From contig CAMIYN010000006.1 in assembly GCA_946403075.1 (NCBI GenBank), positions 1-53,975 on the forward strand: a stretch of 53,975 nt of DNA, in the 5' to 3' direction. This DNA comes from an uncultured Lachnospiraceae bacterium. Its GTDB lineage: Bacteria > Bacillota > Clostridia > Lachnospirales > Lachnospiraceae. The notes beneath the pieces are model-generated. The model was not told the origin of the DNA and made no database searches. It saw only the letters and a list, made by a program, of their open reading frames with translations. Shown here piece after piece: positions 1 through 9,287 of the stretch; position 1 is the stretch's first letter; every line of letters starts with the position of its first letter. A program made the translations under genes and the position numbers.

Positions 1-504
1 AAGAGCAAATGCTGCTGTTATTTTACCATTATACTTCCTATCATAATTCTGTGGCCAATCATTCCCATCCACTTTTCTTATGGGAGAATCTTCAACCATG
101 GAAGAATAGGTTAAATCATTATTTTCTATATATTGAGTGGCAAGGTCATATGTAAATTTTAATCTAAGCTTATAACAAATTTTACATCTATCACCTGTCT
201 CTTTACAACTCTCATAACCCATTACTGCATTTAAGAATTCTAAATGGTCATATTCACTATAAATAATTTTTATATCAAAATTTAAAATATTAATTAATTT
301 TTCTAATTCTTCATATCTTTTATTAAATTCTAATTTTGTGTCAATATTTGGATTATAAAAAACTATATAAATATTAAAATATTCATACAAATACTTTAAA
401 ACATAACTACTGCAAGGAGCACAACAAACATGCAAAAATAAATTTGGCTTATTTTTTTTATCAATATTTGATAATATTTTTTTTAATTCTATATCATAGT
501 TCAT
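1..504 (-). CDS. queH: Epoxyqueuosine reductase QueH, partial (runs off the window start)
   Basis: Reads as the N-terminal 168 residues of a QueH-type (DUF208) iron-sulfur protein that reduces epoxyqueuosine to queuosine in tRNA. Seen: the HVCCAPCS motif at about residues 25-32 and a second pair GDRCKICYKLRL at about 104-115, which are the cluster/active-site cysteines of the family. The ATG lies 4 bases past the stop of the upstream membrane-protein gene, suggesting one transcript. From about residue 131 onward I no longer see the family's conserved TTTL..SP..N segment; the tail reads instead as an unrelated, still open stretch. The C-terminus may therefore be altered by recombination or by an assembly join near the edge. 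The N-terminal call is firm, the tail is not. Confidence 0.8.
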   Translation of the reverse strand, partial: MNYDIELKKILSNIDKKNKPNLFLHVCCAPCSSYVLKYLYEYFNIYIVFYNPNIDTKLEFNKRYEELEKLINILNFDIKIIYSEYDHLEFLNAVMGYESCKETGDRCKICYKLRLKFTYDLATQYIENNDLTYSSMVEDSPIRKVDGNDWPQNYDRKYNGKITAAFAL

Positions 505-508
505 AAAC

Positions 509-814
509 TTACGACCAATACACAATCGCTGTAAACCACATCATAAAAATAATTAATAAAAATTTTATAAATTCTATCACATGTATTTTTTTTAATTTGA
601 ATTTGTATCTAATATTTCTCTTAAAATAATCATATGGTAGCATTGTTAAATAATATGATAAATTAAAACAAAATAGGAAAAAAAATATAATTGGCACTAT
701 GCCTTTATTATTTACAGAATCCATACATAAAATCATTGTGCATATCAAAATCAATATTGCAAACACAACACAAAAAATTTTTAATAAATTATAAATTTTA
801 TTTTTTCTGTCCAT
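509..814 (-). CDS. Small hypothetical membrane protein (3 predicted helices)
   Basis: A 101-residue protein of unknown function. Hydrophobic segments lie at about residues 10-31, 39-58 and 81-100, separated by a basic loop (KRNIRYKFKLKK) that probably faces the cytoplasm. Its start overlaps the end of the upstream SpoU methyltransferase gene by 17 bases and its stop is 4 bases before queH, so it sits inside an operon nadE-spoU-this-queH and is likely translated by coupling. I do not recognise a family. The tight packing and reading-frame integrity make it more likely real than chance. Confidence 0.6.
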   Translation of the reverse strand: MDRKNKIYNLLKIFCVVFAILILICTMILCMDSVNNKGIVPIIFFFLFCFNLSYYLTMLPYDYFKRNIRYKFKLKKIHVIEFIKFLLIIFMMWFTAIVYWS

Positions 815-1580
815 CTCTAATCCTTTTTATATAAAAACAAATTATCGCAGCAGAAATTGACACATTTAAAGATTCAATTTCCCCAGACATCGGTATATTT
901 ACAAAATCATTAGAAACATTTTTTACTTCATCACTAATTCCATTTGCTTCATTTCCAAAAATAAAAACAATATTATTTTTATATTCCAAATCATAATATT
1001 TTTTTGAATCTAAACTACTCGTTGCAACAATTTGAAAATTTTTATTTTTCAAATATAAAATATCACTTTTTAAATCATTAGACAATAAAAATTTCATCCT
1101 AAAAAAAGAACTCATACTTGCCCTTATTACTTTTGGAGCCGTGATATCACAACAATCTTTTGACAATATAATATATTTAAATCCACTCGCTTCTGCCATC
1201 CTTATGATTGTCCCAATATTTCCTGGGTCTCTAACTCCATCTAAACAAATTGTATCACTATTTATATCATCAATACTTATAAAATTATCATATTTTGCTA
1301 CTGCAATAATGCCTTGCGAATTTTCTGTTGATTTAATTTTATTAAATACTTTTTCACTCAATATATATTTTTTTATATCTATATATTTATCTAAAATTTT
1401 ACCTTCATAATTTTCTCTTATAAAAATTTCACAGATAAAATCCTTTGGTGTATCAAAAATTAATCTCTCCCCTTCAAGAAAACACAAATTGTTTTCATAT
1501 CTATATAAAAAATCATTTTTAATCTTTATTAAATTTTTAATTTTTTTATTATCAACAGATGTTATAAAATTTGCTTCCAT
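798..1580 (-). CDS. SpoU/TrmH-family RNA 2'-O-ribose methyltransferase
   Basis: A 260-residue SPOUT-class enzyme that methylates a ribose 2'-hydroxyl in rRNA or tRNA using S-adenosylmethionine. Residues about 1-100 form the substrate-binding domain and 105-255 the knotted SpoU domain. The signature motifs are present: LDGVRDPGNIGTIIRMAEA (motif 1), FIFGNEANGIS (motif 2) and IPMSGEIESLNVSISAAI (motif 3). Length and motifs match the TsnR/RlmB-like branch; which nucleotide is modified cannot be told. Its start overlaps the end of nadE by 19 bases, with a GGAG ribosome site inside the nadE 3' end. Confidence 0.88.
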   Translation of the reverse strand: MEANFITSVDNKKIKNLIKIKNDFLYRYENNLCFLEGERLIFDTPKDFICEIFIRENYEGKILDKYIDIKKYILSEKVFNKIKSTENSQGIIAVAKYDNFISIDDINSDTICLDGVRDPGNIGTIIRMAEASGFKYIILSKDCCDITAPKVIRASMSSFFRMKFLLSNDLKSDILYLKNKNFQIVATSSLDSKKYYDLEYKNNIVFIFGNEANGISDEVKNVSNDFVNIPMSGEIESLNVSISAAIICFYIKRIRDGQKK

Positions 1581-3433
1581 ATCTCCAAATCTGATACTGC
1601 GACAAATCCAATTTTTGAATCAACATTTTTAAACCCTATAAATGGACTATCAGCAGTAGCATTCCTTTTAAATTGCATTTTAAAAAATCTATCAAAAAAT
1701 GTATTTATGCATTGCTTAATATACCCTTCTTCAAACTCATCTTTAAATGCATATAAAGAAAGGTCATAAATTTTTTCAATAGAAAAATTATAATTTAAAT
1801 AATAATACATAAAAAAATCGTGAAGCTTATAATTTCCAAGTATTAACTCGGTATTTTGTGATTGCATCCCATCAACAGCAGGGAGTAATTCTGGGCTTAT
1901 TGGCATACTCAAAATATTTTCAAGGACATTTGATAAGACTATATTTTCATTTACATAATATTCACTAAAAACCTTCAAAATTTTTCTAACAAGAGTTTTT
2001 GGTATAGAAGAAATCAAATTATACATACTAAATTGGTCTCCACTATAAGTTGAAAATCCAAGTGCACACTCACTCATATCAGATGTACCTATAACTATAC
2101 CTTGATTATCATTTGCCACATCCATCAAAACTTTTGTTCTCTCTCTTGACTGGGCATTTTCAAATGTGACATTTGTATCATTCAAATCATGATTTATATT
2201 ATTAAAATGTAATTTTATACTCTCTGTTATATCAATCGTTCTAAGGTTTACATTTATCGCCCCACAGAGTGAATTTACATTTTCAAGACTCCTATTTGAA
2301 GTGCCAAAGCAAGGCATATTAATTGCAATAATATCTACATTTAGATTTTTCATCATCTGTCTCGTCTTATTGCAAATAAGTAATGCAAGAGTTGAATCAA
2401 GCCCACCACTCACACCTATAACAATATTTTTTGCTTTTATCACTCTCATTCTCTTCATTAATGCTACTGATAAAATATTTATTATTCTATTTGACACATT
2501 AATCATTTCATTTTGACTAAAACTATATGGCTCTTTTTCAATACTTCTATATATTTGTGGCAAATGAGTATATTTAGTGTCATCAAAAAAAATATCAATA
2601 TAATTTATTTTATCTAAATCACTCACTTTTCTCTTTTTTGACAATAAAACATCTATATCTATATCAGATATTATACTATTTTTTCCCAAATTATCATTTT
2701 TTGAAATTAATTTCCCACATTCAAAAACATATGCTCTCGAAAAAAATATAAATCTCGAAGTTGACTCCATAAAATTAGGGGCAGCAGTTATAAGAGATAT
2801 TTTCTCCTCATCAGAAAAAAACTTTTTTTTGTTTATTTTATTATCAACATTTATATCTTCATACATAATAGATGGATTTAACACTATATTCGTTGATAAA
2901 AAATTATCTTCTTCGTCATCATAATTTATAGAAACAGTTAAATCAGAAAAATCTTTTAAATTTATAACTACATTAGGACTAAAAATAACACTATTTATAT
3001 TATCTTCAATATTAAAATCCACACTAGTATTAATATTTTTAGCATCAGAAAAATTTTTTGAACTAAGAACTTTTGTTCCACTTATTTTTCTCCTTGGGAC
3101 AAAAGAAAGGACTTCACCTTTTTTAATTACTGCTGATACATCATATATTGAACCATTATATTTATAAGGAAGAGACAGAACTATCAAAATATCAAAATCC
3201 TTTGTCTCTACTGAAATATCAAATAATGCTTTTTTTGCTGCATCTAAAATATCTTCGTCAAAAAAAACATCATATAAAGAGCAAGAAGTAAGTGATAACT
3301 CTGGAAAAACTACAATCTTTACTCCTTTTTCATTTAAATCAACTATTTCATCAATTATATTTTTCTTATTATGCTCTATATCTCCAACTTTTATTTCTGG
3401 AAATGCAGCCGCAACTCTCAAAAATCCAAACAT
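1562..3433 (-). CDS. nadE: NAD+ synthetase, two-domain form with degenerate glutaminase domain
   Basis: Makes NAD+ from deamido-NAD+ with ATP and ammonia. 623 residues: an N-terminal nitrilase-fold domain (about 1-290) and a C-terminal synthetase domain (about 300-623) with the ATP P-loop SGGLDS at 342-347. In active glutamine-dependent enzymes the nitrilase domain uses Glu, Lys and Cys. Here the Glu is present (E45 in FPELSL). The VPK lysine position reads VPR (R114), and the ICED cysteine position reads INYD (N170). The glutaminase therefore looks inactive and the enzyme may depend on free ammonia or another donor. The synthetase domain looks intact. The ATG has a GAGGT site; it is the first gene of the operon leading to queH. 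Confidence 0.9.
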   Translation of the reverse strand: MFGFLRVAAAFPEIKVGDIEHNKKNIIDEIVDLNEKGVKIVVFPELSLTSCSLYDVFFDEDILDAAKKALFDISVETKDFDILIVLSLPYKYNGSIYDVSAVIKKGEVLSFVPRRKISGTKVLSSKNFSDAKNINTSVDFNIEDNINSVIFSPNVVINLKDFSDLTVSINYDDEEDNFLSTNIVLNPSIMYEDINVDNKINKKKFFSDEEKISLITAAPNFMESTSRFIFFSRAYVFECGKLISKNDNLGKNSIISDIDIDVLLSKKRKVSDLDKINYIDIFFDDTKYTHLPQIYRSIEKEPYSFSQNEMINVSNRIINILSVALMKRMRVIKAKNIVIGVSGGLDSTLALLICNKTRQMMKNLNVDIIAINMPCFGTSNRSLENVNSLCGAINVNLRTIDITESIKLHFNNINHDLNDTNVTFENAQSRERTKVLMDVANDNQGIVIGTSDMSECALGFSTYSGDQFSMYNLISSIPKTLVRKILKVFSEYYVNENIVLSNVLENILSMPISPELLPAVDGMQSQNTELILGNYKLHDFFMYYYLNYNFSIEKIYDLSLYAFKDEFEEGYIKQCINTFFDRFFKMQFKRNATADSPFIGFKNVDSKIGFVAVSDLEIWKQIL

Positions 3434-3513
3434 TTTTTTACCTCGATTTTTATTTTATCATATAAATTATTTTTATGAAACCTCTATAAAAGAATTTTGT
3501 TAAAAAACAACAT

Positions 3514-3640
3514 GTAGGGGCGAACCTTTGGGAGCCCTTTTGTATTTTTCTAAACATAGCTCCGTTCTATCGTAGGGGCGAACCACTGGGAGCCCTTTTG
3601 CATATTTTTCAATATGCTTTGTTGGCCGTAGGGGCAAAGT
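3514..3640. repeat. Dispersed short repeat, two full copies plus a partial third
   Basis: Two copies of a G-rich unit, GTAGGGGCGAACC followed by TGGGAGCCCTTTTG, lie at about 3514-3549 and 3572-3607. A third truncated start (GTAGGGGC) lies at about 3628. They stand out sharply from the AT-rich background in the gap between nadE and the HsdR remnant. They resemble dispersed intergenic elements beginning GTAGGGGCGA that recur in many clostridial and related genomes. No coding potential is seen. Confidence 0.6.
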
Positions 3641-3697
3641 ACCACAAGCACAAATGAATTTTGTTTTGAACTATCTTAAAAAATAATTTTGCCATAT

Positions 3698-3943
3698 TTA
3701 AATTTTTATCATAGTCAAAGGATGTAGAATATATATCTGTAATTTTTTGGTAAAATCTTCTTTATTATTAATTTTTGTAATAAACTTTTTAAATAAATCT
3801 TTAAAATTATTTGTATCATAATCAATACTTCCATCACAAATACTAATATACTTATAGCCAAGAGATAAAAAATGACAAAGAGCTGGTATTTTTGCTCTTG
3901 TGTCTTCATTAAATATTTTATTTTTAACAAAATTTTTATTCAT
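3698..3943 (-). pseudogene. HsdR (type I restriction subunit) N-terminal remnant
   Basis: An 81-residue open stretch whose first 60 residues read like the extreme N-terminus of a type I restriction endonuclease R subunit: NEDTRAKIPALCHFLSLGY, then a Y-D-TNNFKDLFKKFITKINN segment corresponding to the family's ETNIF..IFK..I.RIN pattern. A full HsdR is about 1,000 residues; the nuclease and helicase domains are absent, and no HsdM or HsdS is visible nearby. It starts inside the 3' end of the reductase gene (8-base overlap) and is followed by the repeat-rich gap. I read it as debris from a lost restriction system; a stand-alone small protein is less likely. Confidence 0.6.
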
Positions 3944-4571
3944 TAAAAATTGATACCCCTAACTCAAATGCACATTTTAAATCGATAGGAAATTGATTAG
4001 CATTAACTTCTTTTTTATGTCCTTCATTAAAAGAAGCCATATTATACTTGCTATAATCATTTACTTGTAAAGTATCAAATGCTCCAATTATTTTTATATC
4101 ACCATTTAAATTATGTAATAGTCCCAAATCATTTTGTATTTTTGTAGCATAGTATTTTTCATAAACTTCCTTTGGTGCATTCATAGTCAGAATCACCCCT
4201 ACATTAATACTTTTATCATTATAATTATGGTAATCATCATAAGAAAGTGTCACAAAATGAACTCTCTCCATAAGAGCTTGTATCTTACTTGTAATATTCC
4301 CTTGATAAATTGGCGACCCTATAATAAGTGCATCCGATTCAAATATTTTGTCAATTATTGGTGACAAATCATCTTTCCAAAAACAATGATTTCTTCTCCC
4401 ATCTTTTAATTTGCAGGCAAGACAACTTCTGCAGCCTGTGAAATTTAAATCATACAAATCAAAATATTCTACTTCACAACCTTTTGACTCAGCACCTTCT
4501 TTTGCGGATTTAAGCATTTTAGCTGTGTTATTATTTTTTCTTGGACTACCATTTAATATTATTACCTTCAT
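3936..4571 (-). CDS. NADPH-dependent FMN reductase / flavodoxin-fold oxidoreductase
   Basis: About 211 residues of the NAD(P)H-dependent FMN-reductase family, which passes electrons to flavins, quinones or iron. The flavin-phosphate loop LNGSPRKNNNTAKML is at about residues 6-20, and the family's GCRSCLACK cysteine cluster is at about 46-54. IIGSPIYQGNITSKIQALMER (about 86-106) forms the second flavin-binding strand-loop. The preferred ATG is 4571, preceded by GAGGAG; a GTG lies one codon upstream. It is convergent with nothing and appears monocistronic apart from the HsdR remnant behind it. The physiological substrate is unknown. Confidence 0.85.
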   Translation of the reverse strand: MKVIILNGSPRKNNNTAKMLKSAKEGAESKGCEVEYFDLYDLNFTGCRSCLACKLKDGRRNHCFWKDDLSPIIDKIFESDALIIGSPIYQGNITSKIQALMERVHFVTLSYDDYHNYNDKSINVGVILTMNAPKEVYEKYYATKIQNDLGLLHNLNGDIKIIGAFDTLQVNDYSKYNMASFNEGHKKEVNANQFPIDLKCAFELGVSIFNE

Positions 4572-4665
4572 CACTTTATCTCCTCGTATAATATTGTTTA
4601 TAAATTTATATTATTAATAATAATATATTTGATATATTTTATATATGATACTGTGGATTAGTGTT

Positions 4666-5189
4666 TTAAATATATTTTACAAATTCACTTATGGCATTTC
4701 TCTTAAAGTGCCAACCATTAGGTTTTGATTTCTCATTAGGATATCCAAGTCCAAGCATCATAACAGGTATTATATTACTTGGCAACTCAAATACTTCTTT
4801 GACACTTCTTGAATCAAAACCTCTTACCCATATAGTATGAACTCCAAGTTCTTCTGCTTCATACATCATAGTGGTTGCTGCTATACTTGCATCCTGTTCT
4901 CCTGAATTATAATTGTTAAATAATCTATCATTTGGTTCAGTCCATACAACATCTAAATCATAACAAACTAATATCATAATTTTACATTATAATGAAATGG
5001 TGTAACAGTTTTAAGTTTTTCTAAACCAACTTCACTACTTATAACATAAAATCTTTGTGGCTGATAATTGCAAGCCGTAGGGACTATTCTTCCTGCTTCA
5101 AGTATCAAATCAAGTTTTTCTTTTTCTATTTGCTTATCGCTAAAAAATCTCTCTGAAAATCTATTCTTTGCTAATTCTAAAAAATTCAT
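4666..5189 (-). pseudogene. Nitroreductase-family protein split by a frameshift
   Basis: Two adjacent frames together give one nitroreductase. The first part (4974-5189) has the typical N-terminus FLELAKNRFSERFFSDKQI and the flavin-binding GRIVPTACNYQPQRFYVI. The second (4666-4977) continues with LVCYD, GEQDASIAATTMMYEAEELG and WVRGFD. The frames meet in a 4-base ATGA overlap exactly where a continuous family member would read through (FHYN then ILVCYD), so about one base has been lost or gained. The first ATG (5189) follows a perfect AGGAGG. It may be a recent null allele or, less likely, two coupled polypeptides. Confidence 0.75.
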
Positions 5190-5356
5190 AACCACCTCCT
5201 ACAATGTTTTTTTAAAACACTAATATAATAAACAAATCATTACTAAATAATTATATCAAATCTCTCAAATAAAAAAAACACTTTATTAAAAATTTCGATA
5301 TGGGTAAATTCTTATTTAAAATTCTATCAAGTATTTATTTTTTCATAAAAAAATAT

Positions 5357-5362
5357 TATAAT
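5357..5362 (+). promoter_or_regulatory. -10 element of a probable leaderless trmB promoter
   Basis: A perfect TATAAT ends six bases before the trmB ATG at 5369, so transcription would begin at or next to the start codon. No Shine-Dalgarno sequence is visible. The -35 is weak (TTTATT at about 5334-5339). Confidence 0.5.
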
Positions 5363-5368
5363 ACAAAA

Positions 5369-6052
5369 ATGAGACTTAGACATAAAATTGGTTCGGAATT
5401 AGAAATAAAAAATTCTAAACACTGCATCAATTTAATAAAAACAAATAATCAATTTGAAAAATTAGATTTAAATTTGATTTTCAAAAATGCAAATCCTAAC
5501 TATATAGAATTTGGCACAGGTAAGGGGCAGTTCATTTGCAAACTTGCAAAACTAAACCCCCAGATTAATTTTATAGGTGTAGATAGATATGCAACTGTTC
5601 TATCAAAAGCAATAAAAAATTTGAATGAAACTTTTGAGACAGCAGAAAGTATTGAAAACCTTAGATTTTTATTGTTTGATGTAAAAGATATAAAAGAAAT
5701 TTTAAATTCTAAAACTATAGATAAAATATATCTAAACTTTTCTGACCCCTGGCCTAAAAAGAGACATATAAATAGAAGGCTCACTTCCTATAATTTTTTA
5801 CAAATCTACGATTACCTACTTAAAAATAATGGTAGTATAGAATTTAAAACTGACAATATTGATTTATTTAATTTTTCACTAAATGAAATTAAAAATTATA
5901 ATTCTTTTAAAATAGAGCAATGGACTTTTGATTTGCATAATGATATAATTATGAATAAAGATAATATAATGACTGAGTATGAAGAAAAATTTTCTTCATA
6001 TGGCAATAAAATATGTAAATTAATTGCAACCAAGGAGGTTAATTATGGCTAA
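5369..6052 (+). CDS. trmB: tRNA (guanine-N7-)-methyltransferase
   Basis: A 227-residue Rossmann-fold methyltransferase that makes 7-methylguanosine at position 46 of tRNA with S-adenosylmethionine. Seen: the SAM-binding segment YIEFGTGKGQFICKLA, FIGVDRYATVLSKA, and the catalytic signature LNFSDPWPKKRHINRRL, followed by IEFKTDN. The frame is open from 5300, but family members start MRLR, matching the internal ATG at 5369, which I prefer. Its 3' end overlaps trxA by 8 bases, so the two genes are coupled. Confidence 0.9.
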   Translation: MRLRHKIGSELEIKNSKHCINLIKTNNQFEKLDLNLIFKNANPNYIEFGTGKGQFICKLAKLNPQINFIGVDRYATVLSKAIKNLNETFETAESIENLRFLLFDVKDIKEILNSKTIDKIYLNFSDPWPKKRHINRRLTSYNFLQIYDYLLKNNGSIEFKTDNIDLFNFSLNEIKNYNSFKIEQWTFDLHNDIIMNKDNIMTEYEEKFSSYGNKICKLIATKEVNYG

Positions 6053-6344
6053 AATTATTTTAGAACAAGATTTTGAAAATGAAGTATTAAAAAAAGAATG
6101 TGCAGTTGTAGACTTTTTTGCTGATTGGTGTGGTCCTTGTAAAATAATGTCTCCAATCATCGATGAAATCTCAAATGAAAAACCAAATGTAACTGTTGTA
6201 AAAGTAAATGTAGATGAGGCATCAGCATTAGCAGAAAAATATCAAATAATATCAATTCCAGCAATTTGTATTTTTAAAAATGGCGAACTCATTAAAAAAT
6301 TTGTAGGTGTCACAGAAAAAGAAGATATTGAGAGTTTAATTTAA
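6045..6344 (+). CDS. trxA: Thioredoxin
   Basis: A 99-residue single-domain thioredoxin with the active site DWCGPCK (about residues 26-32) and the cis-proline segment IISIPAICIFKNGE. It reduces protein disulfides in the cytoplasm and needs thioredoxin reductase, which is not in this window. The start is the ATG at 6045, right after a strong AAGGAGG site inside the trmB 3' end. A strong hairpin follows the stop. Confidence 0.93.
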   Translation: MAKIILEQDFENEVLKKECAVVDFFADWCGPCKIMSPIIDEISNEKPNVTVVKVNVDEASALAEKYQIISIPAICIFKNGELIKKFVGVTEKEDIESLI

Positions 6345-6353
6345 GGCATCAAA

Positions 6354-6385
6354 AAACCTCTAAAAAGTATACTTTTTAGAGGTTT
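6354..6385. terminator. Bidirectional terminator between convergent trxA and atp operons
   Basis: A perfect 16-base-pair inverted repeat, AAACCTCTAAAAAGTA with its mirror, centred on GTATAC. It lies 9 bases after the trxA stop and about 175 bases after the atpC stop, between convergent operons. Flanking A and T tracts serve both directions. Confidence 0.8.
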
Positions 6386-6404
6386 AACTAAAATCATTTA
6401 TAAC

Positions 6405-6560
6405 CTATTTTATATTCTGCACATACTCTCTATGTCTTTTTATGACTTCTTCGCTTGGATTAGAATATTCTTTTAATTTTGAATATATATTAGATAATTT
6501 TGTATTAGAAACACATATATTGTTATTATCTATAATATTATTAATTAAAATATATATCCC
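6405..6560 (-). other. In-frame open stretch after the atpC stop codon
   Basis: Directly behind the atpC TAA the same frame stays open for 51 codons before a TAG. The predicted composition is protein-like (for example SNIYSKLKEYSNPSEEVIKR). There is no ATG, GTG or TTG in frame near its beginning. It could be the tail of a decayed small gene, a stop-readthrough extension, or chance in AT-rich DNA. No function can be given. Confidence 0.3.
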
Positions 6561-6958
6561 TTACCCCACCACATTAATTCTTGCTATTGCTCTCTTCAAT
6601 GCTAATTCAGTTTTTACTAAATCTAAATCATTTTTATTTTGTGATAACTCATCTTCTGCTCTATTTTTTGCTCTAACTGCCCTATCCAAATCTATATCAT
6701 CTCTCCACTCAATTATCTCTGCTAAAATTGTTATGACATCTGGCATAATCTTAACAAAGCCTGCATGGAGTGCTGCAATTTTCCTGTCTCCATTTGATTC
6801 ATATATTACAAGTTTACCTGGTTCTATTACTTGTGTCATAGGAACATGTTTTGGGAAGATACCTACATACCCTTCTGTTGTATTATATTCTACAAAAGAT
6901 ACTTCCCCATCATAAAAAACATCTGTTGGAGTTATAATTTGTAAAAAAATATTATCCA

Positions 6959-6959
<1 letters not shown>
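6561..6959 (-). CDS. atpC: F-type ATP synthase epsilon subunit
   Basis: 132 residues: an N-terminal beta-sandwich (about 1-85, LQIITPTDVFYDGEVSFVEY and TEGYVGIFPKHVPM) and a C-terminal helical hairpin (about 90-132). It belongs to the central stalk of F1 and regulates ATP hydrolysis. Its length is normal for the family. The ATG overlaps the beta-subunit stop by one base (TAATG). It is the last recognised gene of the atp operon; see the open stretch after its stop. Confidence 0.93.
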
Positions 6960-8359
<1,400 letters not shown>

Positions 8360-9283
8360 CTATATAGCATTTGCTCCTGCTATAATCTCAGTTAACTCTT
8401 GAGTTATAGCACCTTGCCTTGCTCTATTATATTGAATACTTAATTCTTCTATTAATTCATTTGCATTATTTGTAGCATTATCCATCGCTGTCATTCTCGC
8501 ACCATTTTCACTCGCAAGTGATGAATTAATTGCTCCAAAAATTATAGCAGTGACATATTTTGGTATTATGAGATTTAATATCTCATCATCATTTGGTTCA
8601 TAATTCATTATTAGATTACTACTATCTGCAAATTCTGATTTTCTTACTACATACATATTCTTTTTTGTAGCTAAATCACTTGTTGCATTATGTGTTAAAT
8701 CATTCGTAGATATAGGTAGTAATTTAATAAATCTTGGAACATGCACTACTGTATTTTTAAAATATGTATATAAAATATAAATATTAGAAATAATACCATC
8801 TTCAAAATCTTTTAATAAATCTTTTGATAAATTGTAAGCATCCTCAAAGCTTGGTGTATTTAATAAATCACTATAATCATTTTTTATTTCATAACCTTTT
8901 CTCTTTAATGCATCTCTCGCTTTAGCACCCATTGAATAAATTAAAATATTTTCATGATCTATTTCAAATTCTTTTATGCCTTTTTCAAATTCTTTTACTA
9001 CACTCGAATTATATCCACCTGCTAAACCTCTATCACTTGATATAACTATAATTGCTGATTTTGCATTTCTTTTACTCTTTATGTATTTATGATTTGAATT
9101 TGCGGATTTACTCAAAATCTCAGTCATAGTTTCATACATAGTATTAAAGTAAGGAATAGACTTTTCTGCTAATTCCTTTGTCCGTTGAAGCTTAACTGTC
9201 GCAACGAGTTTCATTGCTTTAGTGATTTGACTTGTAGATTCGATAGAATTTCTTCTTTGTTTTATTTCTTTTATAGTAGCCAT
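8360..9283 (-). CDS. atpG: F-type ATP synthase gamma subunit
   Basis: 307 residues, slightly longer than usual. The N-terminal helix IKEIKQRRNSIESTSQITKAMKLVATVKLQ and the C-terminal helix with SENGARMTAMDNATNNANELIEE.. QGAITQELTEIIAGANA are the family's two ends that form the rotating shaft. Centre: SDRGLAGGYNS. A short AAGGA site precedes the ATG, 4 bases after the alpha stop. Confidence 0.95.
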   Translation of the reverse strand: MATIKEIKQRRNSIESTSQITKAMKLVATVKLQRTKELAEKSIPYFNTMYETMTEILSKSANSNHKYIKSKRNAKSAIIVISSDRGLAGGYNSSVVKEFEKGIKEFEIDHENILIYSMGAKARDALKRKGYEIKNDYSDLLNTPSFEDAYNLSKDLLKDFEDGIISNIYILYTYFKNTVVHVPRFIKLLPISTNDLTHNATSDLATKKNMYVVRKSEFADSSNLIMNYEPNDDEILNLIIPKYVTAIIFGAINSSLASENGARMTAMDNATNNANELIEELSIQYNRARQGAITQELTEIIAGANAI

Positions 9284-9287
9284 TTAA

